A stretch of DNA of 64,000 nt from Bacteroidota bacterium (lineage in GTDB: Bacteria; Bacteroidota; Ignavibacteria; OLB7): contig JAFDZV010000014.1 of NCBI GenBank assembly GCA_018266795.1, positions 1 to 64,000 of the forward strand, given 5' to 3'. Positions 47,287 through 57,301 of this stretch are shown piece after piece; the stretch's first letter is position 1, and every line of letters starts with the position of its first letter. The position numbers were made by a program, and so were the translations under genes. The notes beneath the pieces were generated by a model, which did not search any database, was not told the DNA's origin, and saw only the letters and a program-made list of their open reading frames with translations.

Positions 47287-48744
47287 GTGAATCGCTTTAT
47301 TATCGGCTTCGTCTTCATTGTTCTGGTATCCCGGTTCTTCACCGAGACGCTCGGCATTCTACCGAAGGGTGTTGACCTGCTGGATCTGGCAATCATTCCG
47401 TTCATCGCACTGCTTGCGGCCGGCAGCCGGCCGCCACAGGGTGTGAATGTGGAACTGCATCGCAAGCTTCTTCATCCAACCGTTGCCTTCTTCTTCGTCT
47501 GCCTCCTTTCGGCTGCCGTGAACTTCGAGCGGATGCATCTGGGCCCGTTGCTGCTCTACATCTTCGGCATGCTCGAGGGGCCGATCCTGTATCTCAGTCT
47601 GAACAAGCTGATCAACGACAAGATGCGATTCGGTGAACAGGTGGCGCGGTTCATCAACATCATGCTGCTTGTCGAGATCGGAGTGGTGATCTTCATCAGC
47701 TATCCCACGTTGATCCTCACCGGGAATCCGGACAAGATGTCCGGCACGTTCGGGAACAATTCCTATCAGTTCACCGCGCTTCTCATTCTGATCGGCGGCT
47801 ACCTGATCGGCAAGCAGATGGCCGCGCCGCGTTCGATCTACTACGCGATTGCCGTTCAGATCTTCATCTTCCTCACGTTCCTCCTGCTCCAGTATCGTAC
47901 GGCCACGCCGGCCTTCTTCCTCTCCTATGCGATCCTTCTCGCCTTCATGTTCGGCAGGAAGGTGATACGCATCGGGCTGGCAGCCGTGCCGTTGCTGCTG
48001 GTTGTCGTGATCGGCTTCAAGTACATCAACCGAACCGGCAACATGGACATGAAGTATCGCGACCTTGTTACGCTGGCGGAGGATGTGAGCGTGGTGTTCG
48101 AGTATGGGAAGTTTCAGGCGTACGTGAACACCATTGCGATGTATGCGGAGTTCCCCACGGCCATCGTATTCGGCTCCGGCCCCGGCACGTTCGTTAGCCG
48201 CGCAAACTACACGTTCACCAACGAGCTGCAGGGGAGCAAGACGAAGGGAGTGGGATCGATCATCACCGCTGTTTTCGGCGATCGCGACTACGAGAGCGAC
48301 GTGTACGTGAAGTACATCCAGCCGCTCTCCAGTTATGAATCGTTGTTCGGCAGCGTGCAGATCAACAACCCGAACTCCAGTGTGCTCGCCACTTCGGCCG
48401 AGACCGGTATTCCCGGGCTGATCTTCATGTTCCTCATCTACTCCACCGTCGTGCGGCGAAGTCTCCGCTACCTTCGGTACTCCATGGCCACGCGCGACCC
48501 GTTGCTGTTGCCGCTCTCCTCTGCGCTTTCGCTCGGCGTGATCTATCTCTGCCTGATCACACCGCTGGACAACTATCTGGAGATAGCGCGCGTCACCATT
48601 CCGATATGGCTTCTCTTCTGGACCGTGAGCACGCTTGTTCATCAGCAGAAGCTTCAGTATCTGATCCGGTTGCAGTACGAATCGCAGATGATGCAGCCGC
48701 AGCAGGAGCTGATGTACCGGGAGTTCCCCGATGACGATATCTGA
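47287..48744 (+). CDS. O-antigen polymerase/ligase-like membrane protein
   Basis: A 485-residue polytopic protein with about eleven hydrophobic segments and a periplasmic loop near residues 265-365, the shape of Wzy polymerases or WaaL ligases, which share this topology. Sequence motifs in these families are weak, so the call rests on hydropathy and on its position among glycosyltransferases. GTG start. The final cytoplasmic tail is Gln-rich (MMQPQQEL). Confidence 0.75.
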   Translation: MNRFIIGFVFIVLVSRFFTETLGILPKGVDLLDLAIIPFIALLAAGSRPPQGVNVELHRKLLHPTVAFFFVCLLSAAVNFERMHLGPLLLYIFGMLEGPILYLSLNKLINDKMRFGEQVARFINIMLLVEIGVVIFISYPTLILTGNPDKMSGTFGNNSYQFTALLILIGGYLIGKQMAAPRSIYYAIAVQIFIFLTFLLLQYRTATPAFFLSYAILLAFMFGRKVIRIGLAAVPLLLVVVIGFKYINRTGNMDMKYRDLVTLAEDVSVVFEYGKFQAYVNTIAMYAEFPTAIVFGSGPGTFVSRANYTFTNELQGSKTKGVGSIITAVFGDRDYESDVYVKYIQPLSSYESLFGSVQINNPNSSVLATSAETGIPGLIFMFLIYSTVVRRSLRYLRYSMATRDPLLLPLSSALSLGVIYLCLITPLDNYLEIARVTIPIWLLFWTVSTLVHQQKLQYLIRLQYESQMMQPQQELMYREFPDDDI

Positions 48745-48776
48745 ACGGCACCGCGAACCAACGAACCGATAGAACG

Positions 48777-49934
48777 ATGGCTGCGGTGCTCTATATAACC
48801 AATCTGCCGACGCCGTACCGCATGCCGCTGTATCGACGGCTCGCGGAGGAACTGGAGCGTCGTGGCGATACGTTCCATCTCTTCTTTCTGGGCTATGCGC
48901 GGAGCAGCCGCTCGTGGCGCATTGCCCCCGAGGAACTGAACGGCTTCTCGCACCAGACCGGCACCGGAGGATCGGTTCGCGCGGCGCTTGCGGCGCTCCG
49001 GCAGATGCGGCGTCGCAAGCCGGATGTGCTGGTGCTTGCGTGGGCCATGGATCACGTTGCGCTCCTGTTGCTTCTCGCCGCCCGCGCCCGCGGAATTACC
49101 TGCCTGGTGGTATCGGGCGAAACGCCGGCAACGGCGCTTAACAATCCCTGGCGGGCTCTTCGCGCCGTCTTTCGCCGTCCATTCTTTCGCCTCGCCTCAC
49201 GCTTCCTTACCTACGGCACGAGGGCAACCCAGTACCTGCGTGCCTGCGGCGTTCCAGTCGGCCGGATCACCACCGGCATCAACGTTGTCGAGAGCGTGCA
49301 GCTCGCCGGGCGCGTGGATGCGCTTCGTACGGGCGGCGACGCGGCGCGCGAGCGGGCCCGATATCGGTCGGAGGATGGGAATCCCTTCGAGTGCCATCTT
49401 CTCTTCGTCGGCTACCTGCATGCGGAGAAGGGGGTGGATTGCTGCATTGCGATGATGGAGCGGTTGAACGATCCGGGGACCGTGCTGCACGTGGTAGGGA
49501 GCGGTCCGGACGAGTCCATGCTCCGATCCATGGCGCATGCGTCCGGCGCTCGCGGTCGCATTCTCTTTCACGGATACCGGCAGGTGGAGGAGCTTCCGTT
49601 GTTCTATGCGATGGCGGATGTGCTCCTCGTGCCCTCTCTGGTGGAAGTATTCGGGCTCGTGCTTGTCGAAGGCGCCGCTGCGGGGCTTCCGCTGGCGGCA
49701 TCGCGACGTGCCGGCGGCACGTCCGACGTGGTGGAGGAAGGGATCAACGGCGTGACGTTCGAACCCGCGGATGCAGCGGAGTTCGCCGCGTGCGTGGCTC
49801 GTCTGGCAGCGGACCCCGGGCTGCGCGCCCGCATGGGAGCCGCCTCTCGGCGTATCGCCATGGAGCGGTTCACGATCGATCGCAGCGCCGCCTGCTACAT
49901 CGCGGCGCTGGACGAACTCATCATTTCGAAATGA
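48777..49934 (+). CDS. GT4-family glycosyltransferase (copy A of a tandem pair)
   Basis: A 385-residue enzyme. N-terminus YITNLPTPYRMPLYRRLAEEL, donor domain with EVFGLVLVEGAAAGLPLAAS (E-x7-E) and HGYRQVEELPLFYAMADV. The next gene matches it segment by segment over nearly the full length, so the pair arose by tandem duplication, and the two probably add similar or consecutive sugars. A 52-base gap separates them. Confidence 0.88.
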   Translation: MAAVLYITNLPTPYRMPLYRRLAEELERRGDTFHLFFLGYARSSRSWRIAPEELNGFSHQTGTGGSVRAALAALRQMRRRKPDVLVLAWAMDHVALLLLLAARARGITCLVVSGETPATALNNPWRALRAVFRRPFFRLASRFLTYGTRATQYLRACGVPVGRITTGINVVESVQLAGRVDALRTGGDAARERARYRSEDGNPFECHLLFVGYLHAEKGVDCCIAMMERLNDPGTVLHVVGSGPDESMLRSMAHASGARGRILFHGYRQVEELPLFYAMADVLLVPSLVEVFGLVLVEGAAAGLPLAASRRAGGTSDVVEEGINGVTFEPADAAEFAACVARLAADPGLRARMGAASRRIAMERFTIDRSAACYIAALDELIISK

Positions 49935-49986
49935 ACGGATCAGCCAACGGCATACAGGCAGCGAACGAAGCCGCGGAGGTAGCCGC

Positions 49987-51174
49987 ATGATGCCGCCGGA
50001 CAGCGCGCGGCCGCTCGTGCTGCACGTCACCAACATCCCGACGCCGTATCGCCTGCCGTATCTGCGGGAGGTGAGCAATGCGCTGGGCCTCGCCGGCTTC
50101 GACTTCCATGTCTTCTTTCTCGGCCGAAACAAGCGCCCGCGCAACTGGCGGATCACGCCCGAGGATCTGCTCGGCTTCCGGAACACACTGCACAACGGCG
50201 ACGGGCCGATCGCCGGGGCGATACGGTTGATCCGCCGGCGCCGTCCGGCCGTTGTGGTGCTTGCGTGGGCCATGGACCCCGAGGCGCTCCGTCTGCTGTT
50301 CTACTGCGTGCGGCACCGCATCCCCACCGTACTCTTCACCGGAGAGACCGTTGGAACGGCACGGGGGCGCAGCTATCCATGGTTGCGCAGCCTCGTTCGC
50401 CGTCCGTTCTTCCTCCTTGCCACACGCTTTCTCACCTACGGCGTTCGCTCCACGGAATACGTCGGGAGCTTCGGCGTGAGCCCGGGGCGTATCACAACAG
50501 GTTTGAACGTCGTGGATACGGACTATTTCCGGAAGGGGGTGGATGCGCTGCGCGAGCGGCATGCCGCCGAGACGGAGCGCGCACGATGGCTTCGATCCAA
50601 CGGCACCCCCTTCGCGTGCCATCTGCTCCTGGTGGGATACATGATTCCCGGCAAGGGGATCAGTTCCACCATTCGTGCCCTCGAGGCGCTGGGCCGCGAC
50701 GATATCGCACTGCATCTGGTTGGCTCCGGCCAGCGCGAGGAGGCGCATCGGCTGTCGGTGAAGGCGGCCGGGATGGAGGATCGCGTCTTCTTCCACGGGT
50801 ATCATCAGACCGATGAGATACCGCTCTTCTACGCCTTCGCGGATGTTGTGCTGTTCCCTTCGTTCATCGATGTCTTCGGGCTGGTGATGTCGGAAGCTGC
50901 TGCTGCGGCGCTCCCGGTGATCGCGTCCCGGCACTCCGGCGGTACAGCGGACGTTGTGGTGGACGGCGAGACGGGGATCGTTGTCGATCCTGCCGATACC
51001 GGCGCCTACGCCGCTGCAATTGCACTCCTGGCGGACGATCCCGCCCTTCGGACCCGCATGGGAGCCGCCGCGCGCAGGCGTGCGGTGAGCGTGCTGACGC
51101 TTGCCGAAAGCGCCTCGCGCTATGTCGATGCCGTTGAGGCGGCATTCTCGCCTGCGCCGAAAGCCGTCCGGTGA
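49987..51174 (+). CDS. GT4-family glycosyltransferase (copy B of a tandem pair)
   Basis: A 395-residue enzyme. N-terminus VTNIPTPYRLPYLREVSN, RITPEDLLGFRN parallel to RIAPEELNGFSH in copy A, donor motif DVFGLVMSEAAAAALPVIAS. ATG 49987 has GGAGG eight bases upstream; the longer open frame from 49771 overlaps copy A and is not real. Confidence 0.88.
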   Translation: MMPPDSARPLVLHVTNIPTPYRLPYLREVSNALGLAGFDFHVFFLGRNKRPRNWRITPEDLLGFRNTLHNGDGPIAGAIRLIRRRRPAVVVLAWAMDPEALRLLFYCVRHRIPTVLFTGETVGTARGRSYPWLRSLVRRPFFLLATRFLTYGVRSTEYVGSFGVSPGRITTGLNVVDTDYFRKGVDALRERHAAETERARWLRSNGTPFACHLLLVGYMIPGKGISSTIRALEALGRDDIALHLVGSGQREEAHRLSVKAAGMEDRVFFHGYHQTDEIPLFYAFADVVLFPSFIDVFGLVMSEAAAAALPVIASRHSGGTADVVVDGETGIVVDPADTGAYAAAIALLADDPALRTRMGAAARRRAVSVLTLAESASRYVDAVEAAFSPAPKAVR

Positions 51175-51329
51175 CCGCCTTGCAGCCTGATCGAAAGCAG
51201 TATATTCCACATCGCCGTTCATCCCGCTGTAATGGCGGCCTGCCGATGGTTCATCCGATTCGTGGTGCATTGGATCGCAGTACGATATCCGGATTGCATT
51301 TCGCTTCACGGTCCACAGTCGGAGCCGGA

Positions 51330-52502
51330 ATGCGTGCATCGAGCTGCGCAGCCGACCTTTCTCACAGCATTACCCTCAGTGTGTCGACGTTCGAGGTCCC
51401 TCCGAAGCTGCTGATCGTTGGCCCGTTGCCTCCTCCGTATATCGGGCCGGCGATAGCCACTGAGCGCCTGGTTGCATCGCCGGTGCTGGCGGAGCGTTTT
51501 CAGCTTCGCCTTGTGAACACTTCGGATCCCGGTGGGGAACACGACATCGGCCGGTTGACGCCGCACAATGTAGGGGAGGCGATCGGGCAGGTGTGGCGGT
51601 TCATCGGCGCGCTGATCGGCTGGCGGCCCCGTGTCGTCTACATGTCCATCGCGCGAGGCTTCTGGGGATTCCTGCGCGACGTTAATCTGATTCTCCTCGC
51701 ACGGCTGTTCGGCGTGCGGGTATTGATTCATCTGCGCGCCGGACGATTCGATCTGATCCACGACTCCGGCGCCATGGGGCGTCTGCTGGCGCGCGTGGGC
51801 CTTGGCTCGGTTACCTACGCTCTGGTGCTCGGCGAGACGACGCGCGACATCTTCGGCCCCTATGTGCCGCAGGATCGCGTGAAGGTTGTGCCAAATGGAA
51901 TGGATCTGGATGCCTGGCCCGCGCCGCAGCGCCGTCCGCGTCCGGGATTCAACATCGTCTATCTCGCGAACATCTTCCGGGACAAGGGGACGCACGTTAT
52001 GCTGGCCGCGCTGCCGGCCATCGCACGCCAGGTTCCGGACGTGATGGTTCACTTCGCAGGCGAGTGGCACGACCTGGCATATCGCGATCTCTGTCTGAAG
52101 ATTGTCGCCGAGCATCATCTGGAGGAACACGTGAAGTTTCACGGCGTGGTGAACGGAAACCCGAAGCGCGAGCTGTTGGATGTTGCCCACGTGCTTGCGT
52201 TCGTGCCGGTGGCGCCGGAAGGTTCGCCGTGGGTTGTGCTGGAGGCAATGGCGTGCGGTCTCCCCGTGGTGGGGACGCCGCAGGGCACGATGCGCGAAGT
52301 GATCGTTGATGGCGAGACCGGCTTTCTTATTCCTTCCGGCGATCCCGATGCGCTTGCCGACAGGATGATCCGGCTGGCCCGTGACCGGCAGCTCTGTTGC
52401 ACCATGGGGGCGGCCGGCCGCGCCCGCATTGAGCAGGTGTATGCGGAGAATCGAACGCACGCCGTGCTCGCGGACATTGTGGCGAGCGCCGCTGCCCGTT
52501 AG
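51330..52502 (+). CDS. GT4-family glycosyltransferase
   Basis: About 390 residues, less like the tandem pair. It begins LLIVGPLPPPYIGPAIATERL, a GT4 acceptor-domain start, and has APEGSPWVVLEAMACGLPVVGTP as donor motif. The start is uncertain: the frame is open from a GTG at 51171 that overlaps the previous stop, ATG 51330 has GGAG nearby, and GTG 51381 lies just before the conserved part. Ends DIVASAAAR. Confidence 0.82.
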   Translation: MRASSCAADLSHSITLSVSTFEVPPKLLIVGPLPPPYIGPAIATERLVASPVLAERFQLRLVNTSDPGGEHDIGRLTPHNVGEAIGQVWRFIGALIGWRPRVVYMSIARGFWGFLRDVNLILLARLFGVRVLIHLRAGRFDLIHDSGAMGRLLARVGLGSVTYALVLGETTRDIFGPYVPQDRVKVVPNGMDLDAWPAPQRRPRPGFNIVYLANIFRDKGTHVMLAALPAIARQVPDVMVHFAGEWHDLAYRDLCLKIVAEHHLEEHVKFHGVVNGNPKRELLDVAHVLAFVPVAPEGSPWVVLEAMACGLPVVGTPQGTMREVIVDGETGFLIPSGDPDALADRMIRLARDRQLCCTMGAAGRARIEQVYAENRTHAVLADIVASAAAR

Positions 52503-52772
52503 GCTGCCGGCTTGTGATCCCGCGTTCGGCCCCCGCCGGATGGAGGATGGATCCCCGGATGTTGGTTCTCGAGTCGGCCGTCGGGCAGGCGTCCGCCGCC
52601 GGCTCCACCGTGCGCCTGCACGACGATTGGACACTCGTCGTGCAACGTGCATGTTCGTGCGAACGAATGCGAACAAGTGCGTGCCAGAAATCGTTCATGA
52701 GATGATTGGTCCGCCGTGGTTCCTGCATTCGAACCCGGTATCAGAATCGTCTCACCCTGAGATAACCATTGC

Positions 52773-54692
52773 ATGTGCGGCATAGCGGGGATCATAAACG
52801 GCGGAAGCAAGGGCGAGTTGGAGCGGATGGCGCTTGTGCAGGCGCATCGCGGGCCTGATGACGCGGGGGTGGCCTGGTTCCCGGAACGCAGCTCGGGGCT
52901 TGCTCATCGCCGTCTCTCGATTATCGACCTCTCGGCAGCCGCGCACCAGCCGATGCAGAATGCATCGGGCCGCCGGTGGATAACCTTCAACGGGGAGATC
53001 TACAACTATCTGGACCTGCGCGCCGAGCTGGAGCGCAACGGTTTCCGATTCCGCTCCAGCAGCGACACCGAGGTGGTGCTTGCTGCCTACGACTGCTGGG
53101 GGCCGGAGTGCGTGCGCCGCTTCAACGGCATGTTCGCGCTCGGCATCTACGACGACGAGCGCCACGAGCTTTTCATCGCGCGCGATCACCTCGGCGTGAA
53201 GCCACTCTACTACTCACAGCAGGGCTCCCGTTTTCTGTTCGCCTCGGAGGCCAAGGCTCTCTTCGAAGTCGATGGGATGGCACGCAGCGTGGAACCGGAT
53301 GCGGTGATCAGTTCGTTGCTGCTCCTGTGGGTCCCGGAGCCGAAGACCGGCTTCACCGATGTTCTGAAGCTCCCGGCCGGCCACTACGCGTACTTCCGCG
53401 ACGGGAACCTGAGCGTGACCTGCTACTGGGATCTGCCGGTGCACGATCATGCCGGCGAGAAGGAGCGGAGCGAGGAGGAGTATGTGGAGGAGCTTCGCGA
53501 GCTTCTGGAGCGTGCGGTCCGTCGCCAGATGCTTGCGGACGTTCCGGTGGGCGCGTTTCTCTCCGGCGGCCTGGACTCCAGCCTGATCGTTGCGCTGATG
53601 CGGCGGGTTACCAACGGAACCATCAGCACCTACACCATTTCGTTCAGCGAGCGCGACAAGCAGTTGGAGGCAATGCCCGATGACGCCCGCTTCGCTGCGA
53701 TCATTGCACGCACGTTCGGCACGGATCATCACGAGATCGAAGCAACCCCCGAGAGCACGGCGCTTCTGCCGATGCTGCTCGATCATCTGGACGATCCCGT
53801 TGCCGACGGCGCAGCGATCAACACCTACCTGATTGCGAAGGCGGCTCGCGAACGGGGGACGGTGGTGCTTCTGAACGGCATGGGGGGAGACGAGGTGTTC
53901 GGCGGCTATCGAAAGCAGCTCGCTGCGTTGTTGATCGACCGGTATCGTCACCTTCCGGGACCGGTGCGTGCGGCGATCGCGGCTGTAGCAAGCTGGCTTC
54001 CCGTTTCGATCGGCGATCACGGGCTGCGGCCGGTCCGCTGGGCCAAGCGCTTTCTGCGAAGCGCGGATCTGGACCCGCTGGAGGCCTTCATGTACGGCTT
54101 CGCCTACTTCAAGCCGGAGGAGATGCGTTCCCTGCTGATGCCGCCGTACAATGATATCCCGTTCGAATCCATGTATCCCGTGCGAACATATCACGAGGCG
54201 GCCGTGCGAGTGGGCGATCTCGGGTTGATGGATCAGATGACCTATCTGGACCAGAAGATCTTCCTGCCAGGGCTCAACCTGCTCTATTCGGACAAGGCCG
54301 CCATGGCCGCGTCGGTTGAATCACGTCCGCCGCTTGTGGACGTGGAGCTCGTTGAATTTGCCGCCCGCCTTCCGGCTCGCTACAAGATCAACGAGCGCGT
54401 GCAGAAGTATCTGTTGAAACGGGCGGCGGAGGCCTATCTGCCGCACGAGGTGATCTACCGGCCGAAGGCTGCATTCGGTACGCCGCTGCGTGCGTGGATG
54501 CAGCACGAACTAGCCGGTAACGTTCGCACTGCATTCACAAGTCCGGGACCGGAGTTGAAGCGCTTCATCTCGTCGAAGCTTCCGCTTCGTCTGCTGGATG
54601 AGCATCAATCCGGGCAGGAGGACCATGCGCACAGCCTCTGGGGTCTGTATGCGATGGCCGTATGGCTCGGCAATCAGACGCAGGGGAGATGA
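52773..54692 (+). CDS. asnB: Asparagine synthase-like glutamine amidotransferase (second copy)
   Basis: A 639-residue protein with Cys2 nucleophile (MCGIAGIING), RGPDDAGVAWF, and the synthase ATP loop FLSGGLDSSLIVALM with GMGGDEVFGGYRKQL. It is related to the first copy but clearly different, so the two probably amidate different acids. Its stop overlaps the start of the following toroid-protein gene, which suggests that the two proteins act together. Confidence 0.88.
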   Translation: MCGIAGIINGGSKGELERMALVQAHRGPDDAGVAWFPERSSGLAHRRLSIIDLSAAAHQPMQNASGRRWITFNGEIYNYLDLRAELERNGFRFRSSSDTEVVLAAYDCWGPECVRRFNGMFALGIYDDERHELFIARDHLGVKPLYYSQQGSRFLFASEAKALFEVDGMARSVEPDAVISSLLLLWVPEPKTGFTDVLKLPAGHYAYFRDGNLSVTCYWDLPVHDHAGEKERSEEEYVEELRELLERAVRRQMLADVPVGAFLSGGLDSSLIVALMRRVTNGTISTYTISFSERDKQLEAMPDDARFAAIIARTFGTDHHEIEATPESTALLPMLLDHLDDPVADGAAINTYLIAKAARERGTVVLLNGMGGDEVFGGYRKQLAALLIDRYRHLPGPVRAAIAAVASWLPVSIGDHGLRPVRWAKRFLRSADLDPLEAFMYGFAYFKPEEMRSLLMPPYNDIPFESMYPVRTYHEAAVRVGDLGLMDQMTYLDQKIFLPGLNLLYSDKAAMAASVESRPPLVDVELVEFAARLPARYKINERVQKYLLKRAAEAYLPHEVIYRPKAAFGTPLRAWMQHELAGNVRTAFTSPGPELKRFISSKLPLRLLDEHQSGQEDHAHSLWGLYAMAVWLGNQTQGR

Positions 54693-55870
54693 TGACGAGC
54701 GAGAGCATGGCCGTCTCCGAACGGGAAGAGGCGCTTGCAGCCATCGACGATTCCTGCCGTCGTGTCACCGAATGGATGGAGCGCACCGGCTATGCCGGCA
54801 TCGAACCACACGACGCTCTCACCAGTCCGCTGATGCGCCGAACTCCGTTGGGACGCAGCCGGTTCATCCGCCTGGCCGCGCTGCAGGCGCTGCGCCGGCT
54901 TCCGGTCAACCCGAGGCCGTTGCTCGGCGTGCGGCCGCGAGCAAACGCCGTGAGCCTCGGTTGGGCGCTCCGGGCGCTGGCCCTTCGTTCGCAGCGCGAG
55001 GCGCGGCATTCAGCGGAGACGATCGTGCAGGAGCTTGCGGGGCAATCCGCGCAGGGCTACCACGGGCCATGCTGGGGCTACTACTTCGATTGGCAGACAC
55101 GCGCCACGTTCAAGCCGGCGGACGATCCGATCATCGTTTCCACTGCCTTCATCGGCCTCGGGTTGATGGATGTGCATGCGCGCTTCGGAATGCCCGGGGC
55201 GTTCGCAATGGCTCGCGGCGCGTGCGACTTCATCCTTCAGGACCTCAATCGCACCCCGGGGCTGCGCGGGTTCTGCTTCAGCTATGGTCCGGGCGATCAC
55301 GAGCAGGTGTTCAATGCATCCATGCTCGGAGCGGAGTTGCTGGCGCGCATGGGTGCGGCCACCGGCGAGGAGACCCTGACCCGGGCCGCGCGCGATGCCG
55401 TGGCGTTCACGCTGGATCATCAACAGCCGGATGGATCGTGGGCATACGGGCTTGACGCGCACTGGGGCTTCATCGACAATTTCCATACCGGCTACGTTCT
55501 CTGCTCGCTGCGCGAGTATTCCGCCTCCCTCGGCGATGCCTCCGTTGCCGATGCGCTGGAACGTGGCTGGCGATTCTATCGCGATCATTTCTTCGAGGCC
55601 GGCCGCATCCCGAAGTACTATCACAACCGGCTTCACCCGATCGATGCGCATGCCGCCGCGCAGTCCATCGTGACCCTGACGGAGTTCGGCGACATCCGGA
55701 CGGCGGCGCGCGTTGCCATGTGGACCATCAACCACATGCAGACGGCTGACGGGTATTTCATCTATCAGATCCACCGCCGCTTCACGAACCGTATCCCCTA
55801 TCTCCGCTGGGCCAATGCCCTGATGCCGTATGCGCTGCTGCGGCTTGCTGCCGCGCTGCGAGGCGCGTAG
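54689..55870 (+). CDS. Alpha/alpha-toroid protein of unknown function in polysaccharide locus
   Basis: About 393 residues in repeated helical hairpins, with the terpenoid-cyclase/glycoside-hydrolase-like toroid pattern (QQPDGSWAYGLDAHWGFIDNFHTGYVL, then YYHNRLHPIDAHAAAQSI). Databases often call such proteins delta-aminolevulinic acid dehydratase, which I consider wrong, since no metal or lysine site of HemB is present. The His/Asp-rich centre may be a carbohydrate active site. ATG 54689 or 54692 overlaps asnB; the longer frame from 54662 lies within it. Confidence 0.7.
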   Translation: MMTSESMAVSEREEALAAIDDSCRRVTEWMERTGYAGIEPHDALTSPLMRRTPLGRSRFIRLAALQALRRLPVNPRPLLGVRPRANAVSLGWALRALALRSQREARHSAETIVQELAGQSAQGYHGPCWGYYFDWQTRATFKPADDPIIVSTAFIGLGLMDVHARFGMPGAFAMARGACDFILQDLNRTPGLRGFCFSYGPGDHEQVFNASMLGAELLARMGAATGEETLTRAARDAVAFTLDHQQPDGSWAYGLDAHWGFIDNFHTGYVLCSLREYSASLGDASVADALERGWRFYRDHFFEAGRIPKYYHNRLHPIDAHAAAQSIVTLTEFGDIRTAARVAMWTINHMQTADGYFIYQIHRRFTNRIPYLRWANALMPYALLRLAAALRGA

Positions 55871-56028
55871 TCCGTGAGCCGCGCCACCCTGCCGTCCATC
55901 GCGCCGATGCCGGCCGAAGTGCTCCCGGACCGAGTCTGTGGCGCAGGCTCCGGGCATCGAGACACCATCTTCTCGTCCCAACGCTTGCATCAACCGCACC
56001 GCGGGCGTATCATATCGATTGTCCTGCG

Positions 56029-57144
56029 GTGCCGGGCACCTGCAGGCTGCTCTGCGGAACGGACCGCGGCCCATCTTCGAAACCGGCATTGTACCCGAGG
56101 CTCTGGATCGATCTCGACAATTCACCTCACGTTCCGCTCTTCGCGCCGCTGATCAGGCTGCTGCGATCGGAGGGGTGGGCCGTGCATATCACCGCCCGCG
56201 ACTTCGCTCAGACATTGGACCTGGTTGCGCAGCTCGGTCTGGACGCTGCGCCGGTGGGCGCGCACGCCGGGCGCAGCAAGGTTCGCAAGGTGGCCAATCT
56301 GCCGGTACGCACCTGGCAGCTCATCCGCGCGGTGCGGGCATTCCGTCCGGAACTTGCGCTGAGCCATGGATCGCGCACGCAGGCCTGTGCCTCGTGGGCG
56401 CTTCGGATCCCGCAGATCGTGATGCTGGATTACGAATGGACGGAGATGTTCATCCTCAAGCGGCTTGCCACGCGTCTGTTCTGTCCGCGCGCGCTCGGCC
56501 CGGAGAGGCTGGGGGCGGCGGGCATCCCGGTGGGGAAGGTGTCGTGGTACGACGGATTCAAGGAGCAGATGTACCTGGCGGATTTCGTCCCCGATCCCGG
56601 CTTCCGGGCTTCGATCGGAGCCGGCTCCGCTGGCCGGCTGATAACGATCCGTCCGCCGGGATTGATCGGCAACTACCACGATGAGCGGAGCGAGGAGATC
56701 TGCCGCCGAGCGATAGCCATCGCCGCAATGGATCCGGAGAATCATCTGGTGATTCTGCCGAAGACCCGTCTGGAGCGGGAACTGGTGCGCTCCTCGCTCC
56801 CCGCCGGTGCCCGCGCCCGGGTCATGATCCCGGATCGCGCCCTTCCGGGACTGCAGCTGCTGCATGCCTCGGACATGGCGATCAGCGGCGGCGGCACGAT
56901 GAACCGCGAATCGGCGTTGCTGGGCGTTCCAACCTACAGCATCTTCACCGGCCGCCGGGCGGCTGTCGACGAGGAGCTTGCCCGACGCGGACTTCTGAAG
57001 TTCCTGAGCCGTCCGGAGGATATCGAATCGATCGATTGGGGGTTCCGCCGGCAGGACTTCACGATCCCGGAGCAGCACAGTGTGCTCTATGAAATCAGCC
57101 GGATGATTCATATGTTTGTTGCCTCGCGTCAGACCCTGCGGTGA
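56029..57144 (+). CDS. DUF354 family GT-B-like protein
   Basis: About 371 residues. The start WIDLDNSPHVPLFAPLIRLL is the DUF354 signature; the C-terminal half has AISGGGTMNRESALLGVPTYS, similar to UDP-GlcNAc 2-epimerase and MurG donor-binding ends. Members are frequent in archaeal and bacterial surface-sugar clusters, without proven reactions. Start is GTG 56029 in the open frame, but TTG 56089, directly before the signature, may be the true one. A terminator-like hairpin (57205-57230) follows. Confidence 0.78.
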   Translation: MPGTCRLLCGTDRGPSSKPALYPRLWIDLDNSPHVPLFAPLIRLLRSEGWAVHITARDFAQTLDLVAQLGLDAAPVGAHAGRSKVRKVANLPVRTWQLIRAVRAFRPELALSHGSRTQACASWALRIPQIVMLDYEWTEMFILKRLATRLFCPRALGPERLGAAGIPVGKVSWYDGFKEQMYLADFVPDPGFRASIGAGSAGRLITIRPPGLIGNYHDERSEEICRRAIAIAAMDPENHLVILPKTRLERELVRSSLPAGARARVMIPDRALPGLQLLHASDMAISGGGTMNRESALLGVPTYSIFTGRRAAVDEELARRGLLKFLSRPEDIESIDWGFRRQDFTIPEQHSVLYEISRMIHMFVASRQTLR

Positions 57145-57204
57145 CGCGCATCTCAAATACGGCACGGTAGCAGTTGCTCTTGTTGTCGATAATCCCGTTG
57201 TCCG

Positions 57205-57230
57205 AACCCGGGAGTGGTGAACCGGGTTCG
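57205..57230 (+). terminator. Terminator-like hairpin after the DUF354 gene
   Basis: GAACCCGG (57205-57212) pairs with CCGGGTTC (57223-57230); an outer AATCCCG/CGGGGTT stem encloses it. No strong T-run follows. Confidence 0.4.
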
Positions 57231-57301
57231 ATCTCTGAACATCGGGGTTTATTCTGCCCGCACGGGAATAACACGCTACATTGGCGTCGTTTGTCGCTTG
57301 A

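Noticed and set aside
54689..55870. Annotation as delta-aminolevulinic acid dehydratase
   Set aside because: Neither the active-site lysines nor the cysteine-rich zinc site of HemB is present.
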